Part shown: in pieces, positions 14,363 to 23,393 of the stretch | Numbering within the stretch: position 1 is the stretch's first letter | Layout: each line of letters opens with the position of its first letter | NCBI GenBank assembly: GCA_016199625.1 | Contig: JACQGI010000023.1 | Location: 60,186-124,185, forward strand | Length of the DNA stretch: 64,000 nt | Direction of reading: 5' to 3' | From: Acidobacteriota bacterium | Lineage (GTDB): Bacteria; Acidobacteriota; Vicinamibacteria; Fen-336 | The notes under the pieces: model-generated | What the model saw: only the letters and a program-made list of their open reading frames with translations | Database searches by the model: none | What the model was told of the DNA's origin: nothing | Translations under genes and position numbers: made by a program

Positions 14363-15604
14363 TTAGGGCTTTTCCGCCGGAACGACCCTCTCGATCACCG
14401 TGCCGGCCACGGGACGCCCGGCGTCGTCCACGGCGTTGAGCAGGTACCCGTTCTCGGTGAGTGCGTAGTGGTAGGGCCGCGCCCAGGGATCCCTGAGGAA
14501 GCTCCGGTCCGCGAGCCCCTCCTCCACGAGATCCTCGAGGGTCCTCGGCAAGGCGCCGTGACGCAGATGGAACGCGAGGATCGCCCGGTCCAGACGCTCG
14601 AGCCGCGTGTGGCTCACACCCTCGAGGAGCCTCTCGAACGGCGACTGGAGGAACGGCGAGAGGCCGGTGACGGCGAAAGGCGAGCGCAGATGGGCGAAGA
14701 CCCCGACCACCGACAGCATCGCCACGACGGCCACCACCACGTAGCCGGGCGCGGCCGAGGCCGGCGCCTCGGGGCGCACCGCGGCGGACTCCTTGGCCAC
14801 GCCACGGCCGACGGTGGAGATCAGGTTGCGGTTCAGCAGGTCGAAGAGCGTCCGGCAGACCTCGAACTCCGCCATGCCGGTACCGTCGATGATCGCCTGC
14901 ACGGTGCGCGTGCCGTCCACCTTCCGGTAGATCCGCTCCTCCTCGGGCGTCAGGCGGATCTTGCTCGAGGAGCTGGCCGCGCTCCGCTTCGGCTCGGCGC
15001 TCAGGCCCGCGAAGGGGTCGTCGCCGCCTCCGTCCTCGCCGCCCCCCACCTCGATCAAGGAGGGGTCGACGACGCTGCGGAACACGATGTCCATCGAGGG
15101 GATCTTCTTCTCGATGATGGGCCACTCGTCCACCATCCGGATCCCTTCCATGAGGATGAAGTCCGCGCTCATGGGGTTGAAGTTCTCGCGGTCGTAATCG
15201 ACGGAGTCGGTGGGGGCGAAGTGGTACTCCCCCTCGCGCCAGCGGAACACCTTGAAGACGATCTGGGACACCTGCACCTGGAGGGCGTCCTTGAGGTCCT
15301 TGGTGGTGATGTAGTTCTGCGTGACGAGGATGTGCCCGAGCCGCTGGAGGGTCGCCTTCTGCGTCTGCAGCGCCTCATCGAGCCTCTCCTTGGTGAGCTT
15401 GCCCTGCTTGACCAGCACGTTCCCGAGGCGGTCCTCCAGGCGCTTCGCCGAGGAGTCGGCCATCACGACCATGCCATTCTCGAACGTGACCGTGACGGTC
15501 TCCTTGTCGCTCTTCAGGGTGAGGACGCCGGTCTTCCGCTGCAGCCCGATGAGCTGGAAGATGTCGGGCAGCCCGAAGTCCTTGATCGTCCCTTCAAGGG
15601 CCAT
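14363..15604 (-). CDS. DUF4388 (PATAN) protein with pseudopilin-like C-terminus
   Basis: The 413-aa product begins with a DUF4388 domain (LEGTIKDFGLPDIFQLIG, KTGVLTL, FENGMVVMADS), known from gliding and signalling proteins of Myxococcota and relatives. A middle part resembles the N-terminal MshEN/GspE-type helical domain (GNVLVKQGKLTKERLDEAL, GHILVTQNYITTKDL). A linker with an acidic Gly-rich patch, a winged-helix-like stretch, and one membrane helix (GYVVVAVVAMLSVVGVF) follow. The last 85 residues outside the membrane (DRAILAFHLRHGALPRTLEDL, LRDPWARPYHYAL) resemble the GspG pseudopilin core. Its role is unknown; a link to surface appendages is inference. Confidence 0.8.
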   Translation of the reverse strand: MALEGTIKDFGLPDIFQLIGLQRKTGVLTLKSDKETVTVTFENGMVVMADSSAKRLEDRLGNVLVKQGKLTKERLDEALQTQKATLQRLGHILVTQNYITTKDLKDALQVQVSQIVFKVFRWREGEYHFAPTDSVDYDRENFNPMSADFILMEGIRMVDEWPIIEKKIPSMDIVFRSVVDPSLIEVGGGEDGGGDDPFAGLSAEPKRSAASSSSKIRLTPEEERIYRKVDGTRTVQAIIDGTGMAEFEVCRTLFDLLNRNLISTVGRGVAKESAAVRPEAPASAAPGYVVVAVVAMLSVVGVFAHLRSPFAVTGLSPFLQSPFERLLEGVSHTRLERLDRAILAFHLRHGALPRTLEDLVEEGLADRSFLRDPWARPYHYALTENGYLLNAVDDAGRPVAGTVIERVVPAEKP

Positions 15605-15613
15605 TTCGGGTCC

Positions 15614-17584
15614 TCACGCGGTCCGACCACGCCGGGGGCCCCGGGGCAGCGGCAGCGCCACCTCGAAGTCGGGCCGCGCGCGGTTGGCGAGCACGTAGGT
15701 CACGAGCAGCAGGATCCCCGCCATCACCAGCGGCCAGCGGCCCGAGAGGACCGCCGGCGCCTCCGTCACCGGGAAGATGCGCCCGGCGAGGAGCGTGAGC
15801 GAGAGGAGCAGGTACCAGGCCAGCGAGAAGAGGACCCCGGCTACAGCCTTGTGGGCGTACAGATGCCCGGCCCCCGGCGAGAGCAGCGAGAGGGCGCGGA
15901 AGATCCGCTCCCGCCTTTCGTCCTCTTTCTGGACCTCGAGGAGCTTCTGGTTCCGGGCGGGGCCCGACACGCCGTCCCGCACCACGAAGAGGTGGAAGCA
16001 CTGAGTGCACAGGCCCGTGGGCGCCGCGCCGAGGTGGCAGCGTTTGCAGAACGGCGTGCCGCACTTTTGGCAGCGCATGGTGAACATGCGCCTGCCGCGC
16101 CACCGGGCGAGACCGACGTAGACGGCGACGAAGACCAGGAGGAACGCGCTCAACCGGTTCGCCGCGGCCCGGGCCAGCGAGCCGAGGTCGGTCGCGCCGA
16201 CGCTTCGTCCCGCCACGTTCTTCGTCCCGACGCCCTCGGCGACGCCGGCGAACTTGGCCCAGACCTGCTCCCGGCTGAGACCCAGGTCCACCACGGCGTT
16301 CTCGTTCCGGGCCTCGTATTTCCAGAGGTTGTCGTATTCGCGGGTCAGCCCGCCCCCCAGACGGTCGGCCTGCGCCCGGGCCTCGTCGGCGGGCTGCCGC
16401 TCGAACTTCTGGAGGTACGCCAGGTTCAGGTTGTAGTAGACCGTCGCCAGCACTTTCGACGACCCGCCCTCTCCCGCCTGGGCGGCGAGCTTGTAGCGGG
16501 TGATCGCCGCGGGGAATTCCGTGCGGGCGAACTCGAGGTTCGCGAGGTTGTTGAGGGCGATGGCGTCCTTCTCGTTCTTCCGGAGGATGTCGCGATACAC
16601 CGCCGCCGCGTCCTCGTACTGCGCGGCCTTCTTGTACTGGACGGCCAGGAGATAGGCCAGGTCCACGTCGTCGGCCGTCGAGCGCACCGCTGCGTCGAGG
16701 TCTGCGATGGCCCTGCGGTCGGGCCCGCCCTCCATGGCGAGGGTCGCTGCGCGGAAGAGCGGGTTGCGCGCCGCGAGCACCCGCCCCTCGAGCACGGCGA
16801 TCGCCGGACCCGAGGCCGCCGCCGCCACTAAGGTCGCGAGCACGACGACCTTCTCCCCGCGTGAGGCGTAGAGGAACAGCAGCGCCAGCCACCACAGCGG
16901 CAGCCATGCCCAGCCCTGGAACGTGAGCGCAGGGAGGAACATCAGAACGCCGTGGACCGCCAGCGCGAAGGCGCGACCGCGGCCCGCTCCGAAGGTCTCC
17001 TCGAAGTCGTGCAGCAGGAGGGTGCCGTACCTGAGGAGCATCGAGAGCGCGACGATCAGCGTCGTGGCCAGGAGCCCCAGGAGGCCCACCGCTACCACCA
17101 GGCTGAGGAGGTAGTACTCCCCCCGCGCCGTGTCGAGGCGCGCGGTGACCCCCGCCAGCGTGCTTCGGACAGCCGGGAGGACCCCGAGGGGACCCTTCTT
17201 CAAGTCGGTGAGCGCCAGGCCGAAGTACGCGTCGGGGAGATACGGGTCGAGGCCGATCGCCTGGCGGAACTCCTCTTCGGCGCGCGCGCGATCACCCTTC
17301 TGCAGCGCGTCGAGGCCGCGGGCCACGAGGGCCAGGCCGATCTCCTCGAGGCTGCGGACGTTGCGCTCGATTCGGAAGCGCCGGATCTCGTCGAGGATCT
17401 TGCGCGCGTTCTCCGCGTCGCCACCGGCGTCGGCCTTCCGGTACGCCCCCCACAGGGCCTCGAAGCTGTTGCTCGCCGCCGGGCGCGTGGCCCGGACGTC
17501 GATCACCCTCTCGGGGTCCTGCGCCGTGAACCCGGGCGCGGTGGCGAGAAGGAGGGTGAAGACGGCCCCGAGCGCTCGCCTCAC
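15614..17584 (-). CDS. Multi-pass membrane TPR protein with zinc ribbon
   Basis: The 656-aa protein starts with a signal-like segment (LGAVFTLLLATAPGFTA), then a first TPR block (about 70-125, including AEEEFRQAIGLDPYLPDAYFGLA). Hydrophobic helices at about 155-260 are followed by further TPR units (about 300-400, with YEDAAAVYRDILRKNEKDAIALNNLA), another membrane helix near 495-510, and a zinc ribbon of three Cys pairs (CQKC, CKRC, CTQC). The final membrane helices include SPGAGHLYAHKAVAGVLF. No enzymatic motif is visible. It sits between DUF1844 and DUF4388 genes in one operon and may be a scaffold; function is not known. Confidence 0.78.
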   Translation of the reverse strand: MRRALGAVFTLLLATAPGFTAQDPERVIDVRATRPAASNSFEALWGAYRKADAGGDAENARKILDEIRRFRIERNVRSLEEIGLALVARGLDALQKGDRARAEEEFRQAIGLDPYLPDAYFGLALTDLKKGPLGVLPAVRSTLAGVTARLDTARGEYYLLSLVVAVGLLGLLATTLIVALSMLLRYGTLLLHDFEETFGAGRGRAFALAVHGVLMFLPALTFQGWAWLPLWWLALLFLYASRGEKVVVLATLVAAAASGPAIAVLEGRVLAARNPLFRAATLAMEGGPDRRAIADLDAAVRSTADDVDLAYLLAVQYKKAAQYEDAAAVYRDILRKNEKDAIALNNLANLEFARTEFPAAITRYKLAAQAGEGGSSKVLATVYYNLNLAYLQKFERQPADEARAQADRLGGGLTREYDNLWKYEARNENAVVDLGLSREQVWAKFAGVAEGVGTKNVAGRSVGATDLGSLARAAANRLSAFLLVFVAVYVGLARWRGRRMFTMRCQKCGTPFCKRCHLGAAPTGLCTQCFHLFVVRDGVSGPARNQKLLEVQKEDERRERIFRALSLLSPGAGHLYAHKAVAGVLFSLAWYLLLSLTLLAGRIFPVTEAPAVLSGRWPLVMAGILLLVTYVLANRARPDFEVALPLPRGPRRGRTA

Positions 17585-18000
17585 GCGCCCGCCGCTCCCG
17601 CCCGCGCCAGATATCCCATGCGCAGCTCGTAGAGAAGGCCCTCCAGAACCCGCTCCTCCTCCGGCGTCCGCCGGTCCTCGGTCTTCGCGCGGAGCATCTC
17701 GAGGACCGAGATCAGGTAGCGCGCGTTCCGGAGATCCTCTGCCGCTTCTTCCGGTGCCGTCGAGGCCCGCTCGAGCAGCATGCCCGCCTGCGCCCCGAGG
17801 GACAGCAGGAACCCGGCGAAGTCGGCGGTGGGTTCGCCCGGCGCATCCCGCGCCGGCCCGGGCGGCGTCTCCGCGGCGCGGGGCGTGGGCTCGGACCGGC
17901 CGGGAGCCGCCTCCGCTGGCGCGGGGTCGGCACGCACGCGGCCATCGGGCGTGAAGTGCCGGCGGTCCCTCACGGTGAACGGCTTTTTCTCGTCGCTCAT
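17581..18000 (-). CDS. DUF1844 domain protein
   Basis: This 139-aa soluble protein has N-terminal KPFTVRDRRHFTPDGRVR, a Pro/Ala-rich linker, and the DUF1844 core: FAGFLLSLGAQAGMLL, ARYLISVLEMLRAKTE, RTPEEERVLEGLLYELRMGYL. Family members are short, helical and uncharacterised, and common in Acidobacteriota and deltaproteobacterial-type genomes. It is the first gene after a recognisable promoter and overlaps the TPR gene start (GTGA), so it heads the operon through ribF. The ATG at 18000 gives the family's normal N-terminus; longer frames upstream are unlikely. Confidence 0.9.
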   Translation of the reverse strand: MSDEKKPFTVRDRRHFTPDGRVRADPAPAEAAPGRSEPTPRAAETPPGPARDAPGEPTADFAGFLLSLGAQAGMLLERASTAPEEAAEDLRNARYLISVLEMLRAKTEDRRTPEEERVLEGLLYELRMGYLARAGAAGA

Positions 18001-18106
18001 CACCCTGGCGCTCGACACCGGTGCGGCGGCGCGCAACCGGCTCCGGAGCGGGGCTGCGACGCAGATCGCAGGCCTGGAGCGCTCCCTCTTCGCCGGCAGG
18101 AGCGGC

Positions 18107-18134
18107 ATCTTAGCACAAGGCCCCCTCCTTTCAA
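18107..18134 (-). promoter_or_regulatory. Promoter of the DUF1844-TPR-DUF4388-ribF operon
   Basis: On the minus strand TTGAAA (18129-18134) is followed after 16 bp by TAAGAT (18107-18112) preceded by TG at the extended -10 position. The -35 overlaps the comEC stop codon. The expected transcript starts about 100 nt before the DUF1844 ATG. Confidence 0.55.
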
Positions 18135-20524
18135 ATGCCTCGCCGGTCTCGGTTTCCTGCCGTTCGGGCCGGCCCGGGAAGCCCTTCCGCGACCGGCTCC
18201 CACCTGCCCGAACGAAAGGTGCGCACCCACACGGTCGTGCCGTCGGTCGCCACCGTCACCGCGCCGTCCAGGTCGGTCCGGAAGACCCGCACCCCCTGCC
18301 GCACGTACCGCTCGAGCACCTCGGCGTGGGGGTGCCCGAAACGGCTCCGCTGCCCGACCGACACGATGGCGACCCGAGGCGCGACGCCGGCGACGAAGGC
18401 CGCCGTGCTGCTCGTCCGGCTTCCGTGGTGCGGGACCTTCAGGACCGCGCTCGGCAGTGCCCCGAGGAAGGCTTCCCCGCCCGCCTCCGCGTCGCCCGTG
18501 AGGAGCATCCGCACGCCGCCGAGCCGCAGCGCCACGACGACCGAATCGTCGTTCCGCGTCCGCCAGGGAGGACGGCCCGGTGGGGCCGGCCCGAGCACGT
18601 CGACCCCCACGCCGTCCCAATCCAGAGCGGCCCCGCGTACGACGGTCCGGCGCGTGGTCCCCCAGCGGCGAAGGTGCGCGTCCAGGTCGACGTAGGTCCG
18701 GTCCTTCCGCGGGGCGGGGCCCTCCCAGACTTCCCCCACCCGGAACGCGCGGACGAGGAGTGGAGCACCGCCCACGTGGTCGGGGTGTGCGTGGGTCAGC
18801 AACACCCGGTCGAGCGTGCGGATCCCCTGCGCCCAGAGGGCCGGCCCGACCACGGCTTCGCCGAAGTCGAGCCCGCTGCCGAACCCGCCACCCGTGTCCA
18901 CGAGGAACGCCCGGCCCCCCGGCGAGCGGAGGAGGAGCGCGTCACCCTGCCCAACGTCGAGGACCGTGAGGTGGAGCCGGCCATCCGCCTCCGCGCCGCA
19001 ACCCACGAGCAGACCCGCGACGCCGACACCACACAGGACCAGACCCCGTCCCCGGCGCCGGCTCCGTGCCAGGAGGACCGTTCCGACCGCCAGTGCGGCG
19101 ACCGCCCACAGCGGCGGGGCGGGAACGCGGACGTCCAGGGCCGGCGCGAGTTGGGCGACGTCCCCCGTACGCAGCAGCGCGTGCGCGGCGACCCACGCGG
19201 CGTCGCCGGCGAGCGCTGCCAGCCGATGCGACAGGACCGACGCCGCGAGGACCGCGAGGCCGGCGACGAGGACGGCCGAAGCCAGGGGCACCGCGAGGAG
19301 GTTGAGCAGCACCGCCGCCGGCGCCAGCCGGTGGAAATGCGCTGCGAGGAGCGGAAGGAGCGGGATCTGTGCGCCGAGGGACGCCGCCAGACCGAGGTCC
19401 AGGCGCAGCGGCAACCGCGGCAGGGGCTGGAGGAGGCCTGGCGTCAGCAGCAGGATGCCGAGGGTCGCGGCGAAGGACAGTTGCAGCCCGACGTCGCCCA
19501 CGCTCGACGGCCGGTGCAGCAGCATCACTAGCCCCGCGAGGCCCGCGAGGTTCGCCAGGTCGGCGTCGAGGTCCAGGGCCCGCCCGCCCAGGAGGACGAC
19601 GGCCATGACAGCGGCCCGGACGACGGGCGGATCGCCGCCCACCGCCGCGGCGTACAACGCTACCGCGACGGAGACGACGAGGCCCGAGGCCCCGCGCGAC
19701 CAGCCTGCGAGCCCGCAGGCGTGCACGAGCAGCCCCGCGAGCAGTGCCACCTGCGCCCCGGAGATCGCCAGAACGTGATACGTGCCCGCGATGCGGAACG
19801 CCTCGCCCGTCTCCCGGTCCAGCCCCGAGCGGTCTCCCAGGACCATGGCGCGCACGACGGCCTCCTCCGGTCCCGGGGGGAGCGCCGCCGTCAGGGCCCC
19901 GCGGGCCCATGCTCGCGCCCGGGCGAGTGCGCCACGAAGGCTCGCCCGCGCGGAACGGTGACACTCGAGGAGGCGTGGGCTCTTGCAATAGCCGACGCGG
20001 TGGATCCCCTGACGGCGCGCCTCCCCTTCCGCGTCTTCGGCGCCGGGGTTGCCGAAGCCGCGCACCCGGCGGAGCGACGTCCAAACCACGACGCGCTCCC
20101 CCGCCAGGATCTCCGGACGCCGCGTTGCCCCTCCGACCGTGATGCGAACCCGCCCCGCCGGGCGCCCCGCCTCGCGTCCACCCGGAGCCTCCGCGTCCAG
20201 GACCAGAACGAGTCGGTCGCCGGACGTTCGCCCGTCCGTGACCGCAGTCCCTTCGAGGCGCACGGGATCCTCGGCGTCGGGCCAGGAGTGGAGGAGCGCG
20301 GCCTCGTGCGCAGCGCGCTCGGCTCCGCTCGCGGCCGCGCCTACGGCAGCCGCCGCGCCCAGGAGGGCCGCGAGGCCGGCCCGCGGCTCGCGGGTCGCGA
20401 GGGCCAGCCCGAGGAGGGCGCCGGTGAGGGCGAGCAGCGCCACGGCCATCCACGGTGACGTCGCGTCCCCCGCGAAGCAACCCGCGGCGCACGCGAGGGA
20501 GACGGGCAGGAGGGGCCGAGCCAT
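18131..20524 (-). CDS. comEC: ComEC/Rec2 DNA uptake channel with metallo-beta-lactamase domain
   Basis: This is the inner-membrane channel for single-stranded DNA in natural transformation. The 797-aa product has N-terminal membrane helices, then an OB-like ComEC_N domain (about 85-175, DRLVLVLDAEAP, VVVWTSLRRVRGF). The polytopic Competence domain follows (RAMVLGDRSGLD, GTYHVLAISGAQVALLAG, VRAAVMAVVLLGGRALD, NLAGLAGLVMLLHRPSSV, QLSFAATLGILLL). The C-terminal MBL-fold domain has DVGQGDALLLRSPGG, THAHPDHVGG and KVPHHGSRTSSTAAF. All three expected domains are present and full-length. The ATG at 20524 opens a clean membrane N-terminus. Confidence 0.95.
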   Translation of the reverse strand: MARPLLPVSLACAAGCFAGDATSPWMAVALLALTGALLGLALATREPRAGLAALLGAAAAVGAAASGAERAAHEAALLHSWPDAEDPVRLEGTAVTDGRTSGDRLVLVLDAEAPGGREAGRPAGRVRITVGGATRRPEILAGERVVVWTSLRRVRGFGNPGAEDAEGEARRQGIHRVGYCKSPRLLECHRSARASLRGALARARAWARGALTAALPPGPEEAVVRAMVLGDRSGLDRETGEAFRIAGTYHVLAISGAQVALLAGLLVHACGLAGWSRGASGLVVSVAVALYAAAVGGDPPVVRAAVMAVVLLGGRALDLDADLANLAGLAGLVMLLHRPSSVGDVGLQLSFAATLGILLLTPGLLQPLPRLPLRLDLGLAASLGAQIPLLPLLAAHFHRLAPAAVLLNLLAVPLASAVLVAGLAVLAASVLSHRLAALAGDAAWVAAHALLRTGDVAQLAPALDVRVPAPPLWAVAALAVGTVLLARSRRRGRGLVLCGVGVAGLLVGCGAEADGRLHLTVLDVGQGDALLLRSPGGRAFLVDTGGGFGSGLDFGEAVVGPALWAQGIRTLDRVLLTHAHPDHVGGAPLLVRAFRVGEVWEGPAPRKDRTYVDLDAHLRRWGTTRRTVVRGAALDWDGVGVDVLGPAPPGRPPWRTRNDDSVVVALRLGGVRMLLTGDAEAGGEAFLGALPSAVLKVPHHGSRTSSTAAFVAGVAPRVAIVSVGQRSRFGHPHAEVLERYVRQGVRVFRTDLDGAVTVATDGTTVWVRTFRSGRWEPVAEGLPGPARTAGNRDRRGI

Positions 20525-20600
20525 GAGTCCTCTACCCTATCGCCGCCCCACCCGCTCGCGCGCCGGCGCGGGACAGTCCCCGCGCTGTCACAGCGCCCGG

Positions 20601-21932
20601 TCAGGCGGGCCGCAGGCGGACGATCGTCTCGACGTGGAAGGTGTCGGGGAAGAGATCCAGAGCGGACACGGCATCGGCTCGGTAGCCCAGGCCGCGGAGA
20701 CGCTGGAGGTCCCGGGCCAGGGTCGGCGGATCGCACGAAACGTACACGATCGCGGCGGGCCGACGCGCCGCGACGGCGTCGACGACCGCGGGGCCCGCCC
20801 CCGTGCGCGGGGGATCCAGAACGATGCGCTCCTCGGGCTGCACGTGGCACTGCGCCATGCCGGCGAGGACGTCGGCGCATCGGAAGCGGACGTGCTCCAG
20901 GCGGTGAGCCCGGGCGTTGTGCGCCGCATCCTCCACGGCCGTCGCGTTCAGCTCCAGCCCGACGACCCGGTCCCCTCGTGCGCCGAGTGGGATGGCGAAC
21001 AGGCCCACGCCGGCGTAGAGGTCGAGGACGGGACCGCCGGGGTCCACGTGTCCCACCACCTCGTCTACCAGGCGGCCCAGGAGGAATCGGTTGGCCTGAA
21101 AGAACGAACGCACGTGCGAACGCAGCCGCAGGCCTCGGACCTCCGCGTGGACATGGGGCTCGCCGCTCAAGAGCACGAAGCGCCGTCGCCCCCGGCCCTC
21201 GGCCATGGCTCCCAGCCCGGTGAGGCCGGGGGCGCCCCGGTCGAGCGCCGCCAGCCCGGCGGCCTCGCCCGCCGTCACGGGGCCCTCCAGGCAAGCCACG
21301 AGACGACTCCCGTCGAGGGACTCGGCGAGGTCCACGCCGCGGACCGTCCTCGCGATGCCGGGGCGCCCTCGGAGCCCGGTGAGAAGGTCGCGCATCGCGC
21401 GGTTCATCCGCTCGGAGATCTGCAGGCAGCGCTCGAGATCGACGACCCGATGGCTCGCTTCCTCGTGCAGGCCGAGGCGGAGATCCTCCTCCCCTTGCTC
21501 CGCGTGGAAGGAGCAACGCATCCGCCACCCCATCTCGGGAGAGCCTGCGACGGGCAGGTCCCCCTCCCACGCGACCCCGGCCCGCACGAGGGTCTCGCGG
21601 AGGATGGCTTCCTTGAGGCGGAGTTGCTCGGCATAGCTCAGCTCTTGGTAGACGCATCCCCCGCACCGGGGCACGTACGGACAAGGCGAGGGCCTCCGGC
21701 CGGGCCCCCCTTCGAGAAGCGTTTCGATTCCGCCCCGCACATAACCCCGCGAGACGGACTCGATCCGCGCTCGGATGCGGTCCCCCGGCAGCCCGCGGGG
21801 CACGAACACCACCTGGCCCTCGTGGCGTGCCAGCCCCAGACCCCGGTAGACCCCTTTTTCAACCGCCACTTCGACCACGTCGCCTGGATGGAGGTGTGGA
21901 GCCTCGCGGCTCGTGGGAGACCTCGTCCTCAC
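20601..21932 (-). CDS. TrmA/RlmD-family RNA m5U methyltransferase
   Basis: This SAM-dependent uridine C5 methyltransferase of the RumA/TrmA class acts on rRNA or tRNA; the substrate cannot be told here. The 443-aa product has an N-terminal TRAM-like domain (GDVVEVAVEKGVYRGLGLAR), [4Fe-4S] Cys residues in CPYVPRCGGC and LERCLQIS, and the SAM site LDLYAGVGLFAIPLGA. The fold continues with GLELNATAVEDAAHNA, and the catalytic strand ends VSCDPPTLARDL. The GTG at 21932 overlaps the previous stop; upstream in-frame sequence is a shadow and was dropped. It ends a leftward run with coaX, birA, nadC and valS. Confidence 0.9.
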   Translation of the reverse strand: MRTRSPTSREAPHLHPGDVVEVAVEKGVYRGLGLARHEGQVVFVPRGLPGDRIRARIESVSRGYVRGGIETLLEGGPGRRPSPCPYVPRCGGCVYQELSYAEQLRLKEAILRETLVRAGVAWEGDLPVAGSPEMGWRMRCSFHAEQGEEDLRLGLHEEASHRVVDLERCLQISERMNRAMRDLLTGLRGRPGIARTVRGVDLAESLDGSRLVACLEGPVTAGEAAGLAALDRGAPGLTGLGAMAEGRGRRRFVLLSGEPHVHAEVRGLRLRSHVRSFFQANRFLLGRLVDEVVGHVDPGGPVLDLYAGVGLFAIPLGARGDRVVGLELNATAVEDAAHNARAHRLEHVRFRCADVLAGMAQCHVQPEERIVLDPPRTGAGPAVVDAVAARRPAAIVYVSCDPPTLARDLQRLRGLGYRADAVSALDLFPDTFHVETIVRLRPA

Positions 21933-22597
21933 AACAGGAAGAGGCTCAAGCGCGGCAGGCCTCGCTCGGCCAGGAGGCGGCGGGCGACCGCGTCCGTCCT
22001 CACCTGCGCGAGCACCTTCTCGGGCATGCGGCCCCGATAGGGGGCGAGGGTCTCGTCCACGGCGGCGTCCACGATGGTGACGCGCTCCGCTCCCAGGTCC
22101 TGGCGAAGGGCATCGAGCAGCGCCTCCTCGCGCCTCGCGAGCCACGGCTCGAGGGTCGCGGTCGCCACCACGCCCCCGGCGCGCTCCCGCAGCTCCCGGG
22201 CCAGCGCCCCCGCCTGTGCTGCGGCGCTCGGCCCGAGGCCCTGCGCCCCTTCGAGCGCCTGGGCGAACCCCCGCAGCGCCTCATGCGGATCCATCCCTTC
22301 CTCGGTCCCCAGCGCCAGGGCACGTTCCCAGCGCACGCGTGCCGCTTCCACCTCCGCGGCGCAGTATCGCAGGCTTCCCACCTTCTGCTCACGGCCCCAG
22401 GAGTGCGCGTGGCTGTCGAGGGCGTCGCCGATGCCGCGCAGCACCACCCGCAGCGGGACGCCCGCCGTACGCCACTGGTGCACGAGGATCCAGTCGGCGC
22501 TCGAGAGGAACAGGGGATCGCCCCGGCGGGAGACGAAGAACTCCTCCACGGCCTGGTAGTAGGCCGCCTCGGCGTCCACCGACTCCTCCACCGCCAT
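21929..22597 (-). CDS. Conserved-looking hypothetical protein, 222 aa
   Basis: No function is recognised. The protein is soluble and helical. Residues about 25-70 (FLSSADWILVHQWRTAGVPL, VVLRGIGDALD) resemble a small helical domain that recurs in uncharacterised proteins with the theme 'W-x-x-x-G-V-P-L'. The C-terminal part (SAAAQAGALARELRERAG, LRQDLGAERVTIVD) is probably coiled. It lies between coaX (13 bp upstream) and the methyltransferase (4-bp overlap), so it belongs to this operon. Confidence 0.7.
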   Translation of the reverse strand: MAVEESVDAEAAYYQAVEEFFVSRRGDPLFLSSADWILVHQWRTAGVPLRVVLRGIGDALDSHAHSWGREQKVGSLRYCAAEVEAARVRWERALALGTEEGMDPHEALRGFAQALEGAQGLGPSAAAQAGALARELRERAGGVVATATLEPWLARREEALLDALRQDLGAERVTIVDAAVDETLAPYRGRMPEKVLAQVRTDAVARRLLAERGLPRLSLFLL

Positions 22598-22610
22598 GGC
22601 GGGCCCGCGC

Positions 22611-23393
22611 CTACCGGGCGCCGGTGCGGTTCCGCTCCCAGATGAGGCGGAGTCCCGTGAGGGTCAGGACCGGATCCACCGCCTCGATCGAGGGCATGTC
22701 GCCGGCGAGGGTCTCCGCGAGGCCCCCCGTCGCCACCACGCGGGTCGGCTCGGCCAGTTCGGCGCGGATCCGCGCGATGATCCCCTCGACCAGGGCGGCG
22801 TAACCGAAGTACAGCCCCGACTGGATGGAGCCCACGGTGGAGCGCCCGATGACCCGATCGGGGTGTCGCACGTCCACGCGAGGAAGCCGTGCGGCACGCT
22901 GGAACAGCGCGTCGGCGCTGATGCCGATTCCGGGACAGATGACGCCGCCCAGGTACTCGCCCTTCCGGGTCACCACGTCGAAAGTCGTGGCCGTTCCGAA
23001 GTCCACGACGACCACGGGTCCGCCGTAGGCCGTGAACGCCGCGACGCCGTTGACGATGCGGTCGGCGCCCACGTCGCCGGGCGGCTCGTACAGGATCGGC
23101 ATCCCCGTCTTGACGCCCGGCTCGACCACCAGCGGCTCGCGGCCGAGGTACTGGCGCGAGAGCGCGACGAGGACCGAGGTGAGGGGCGGCACCACGCTCG
23201 CGAGGGCCACCCCCCCGATCCCCGCCGGGTCGAGGCCCGAGGTGCTGAACAGGTTGCGCACCAGGATTCCGTACTCGTCGGCCGTCTGCTCGCGCCGCGT
23301 CGTGAGACGCCAGTGCGCCTTCAGGTCCGGGCCGTCGTGGACGCCCAGGACCGTGTTGGTGTTGCCCACGTCGATGGTGAGGAGCAGGCTCAT
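22611..23393 (-). CDS. coaX: Type III pantothenate kinase
   Basis: This enzyme performs the first step of CoA synthesis, phosphorylating pantothenate with ATP; the type III form is resistant to CoA feedback. The 260-aa product shows the ASKHA signatures: LLTIDVGNTNTVLGV at the start, GMPILYEPPGDVGADRIVN with the conserved PxxVGADR-type segment, VVVDFGTATTFDVV, GGVICPGI, and TGGLAETL near the C-terminus. The ATG at 23393 overlaps the birA stop (ATGA). Pairing of birA with coaX is common in many bacteria. Confidence 0.97.
   Translation of the reverse strand: MSLLLTIDVGNTNTVLGVHDGPDLKAHWRLTTRREQTADEYGILVRNLFSTSGLDPAGIGGVALASVVPPLTSVLVALSRQYLGREPLVVEPGVKTGMPILYEPPGDVGADRIVNGVAAFTAYGGPVVVVDFGTATTFDVVTRKGEYLGGVICPGIGISADALFQRAARLPRVDVRHPDRVIGRSTVGSIQSGLYFGYAALVEGIIARIRAELAEPTRVVATGGLAETLAGDMPSIEAVDPVLTLTGLRLIWERNRTGAR

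Noticed and set aside
14468..16831. Plus-strand open frame of 787 codons
   Set aside because: It runs antisense to the DUF4388 and TPR genes, which have clear domains. Composition (His, Asp, Arg, Gly-rich) is the usual third-frame shadow in very GC-rich DNA.
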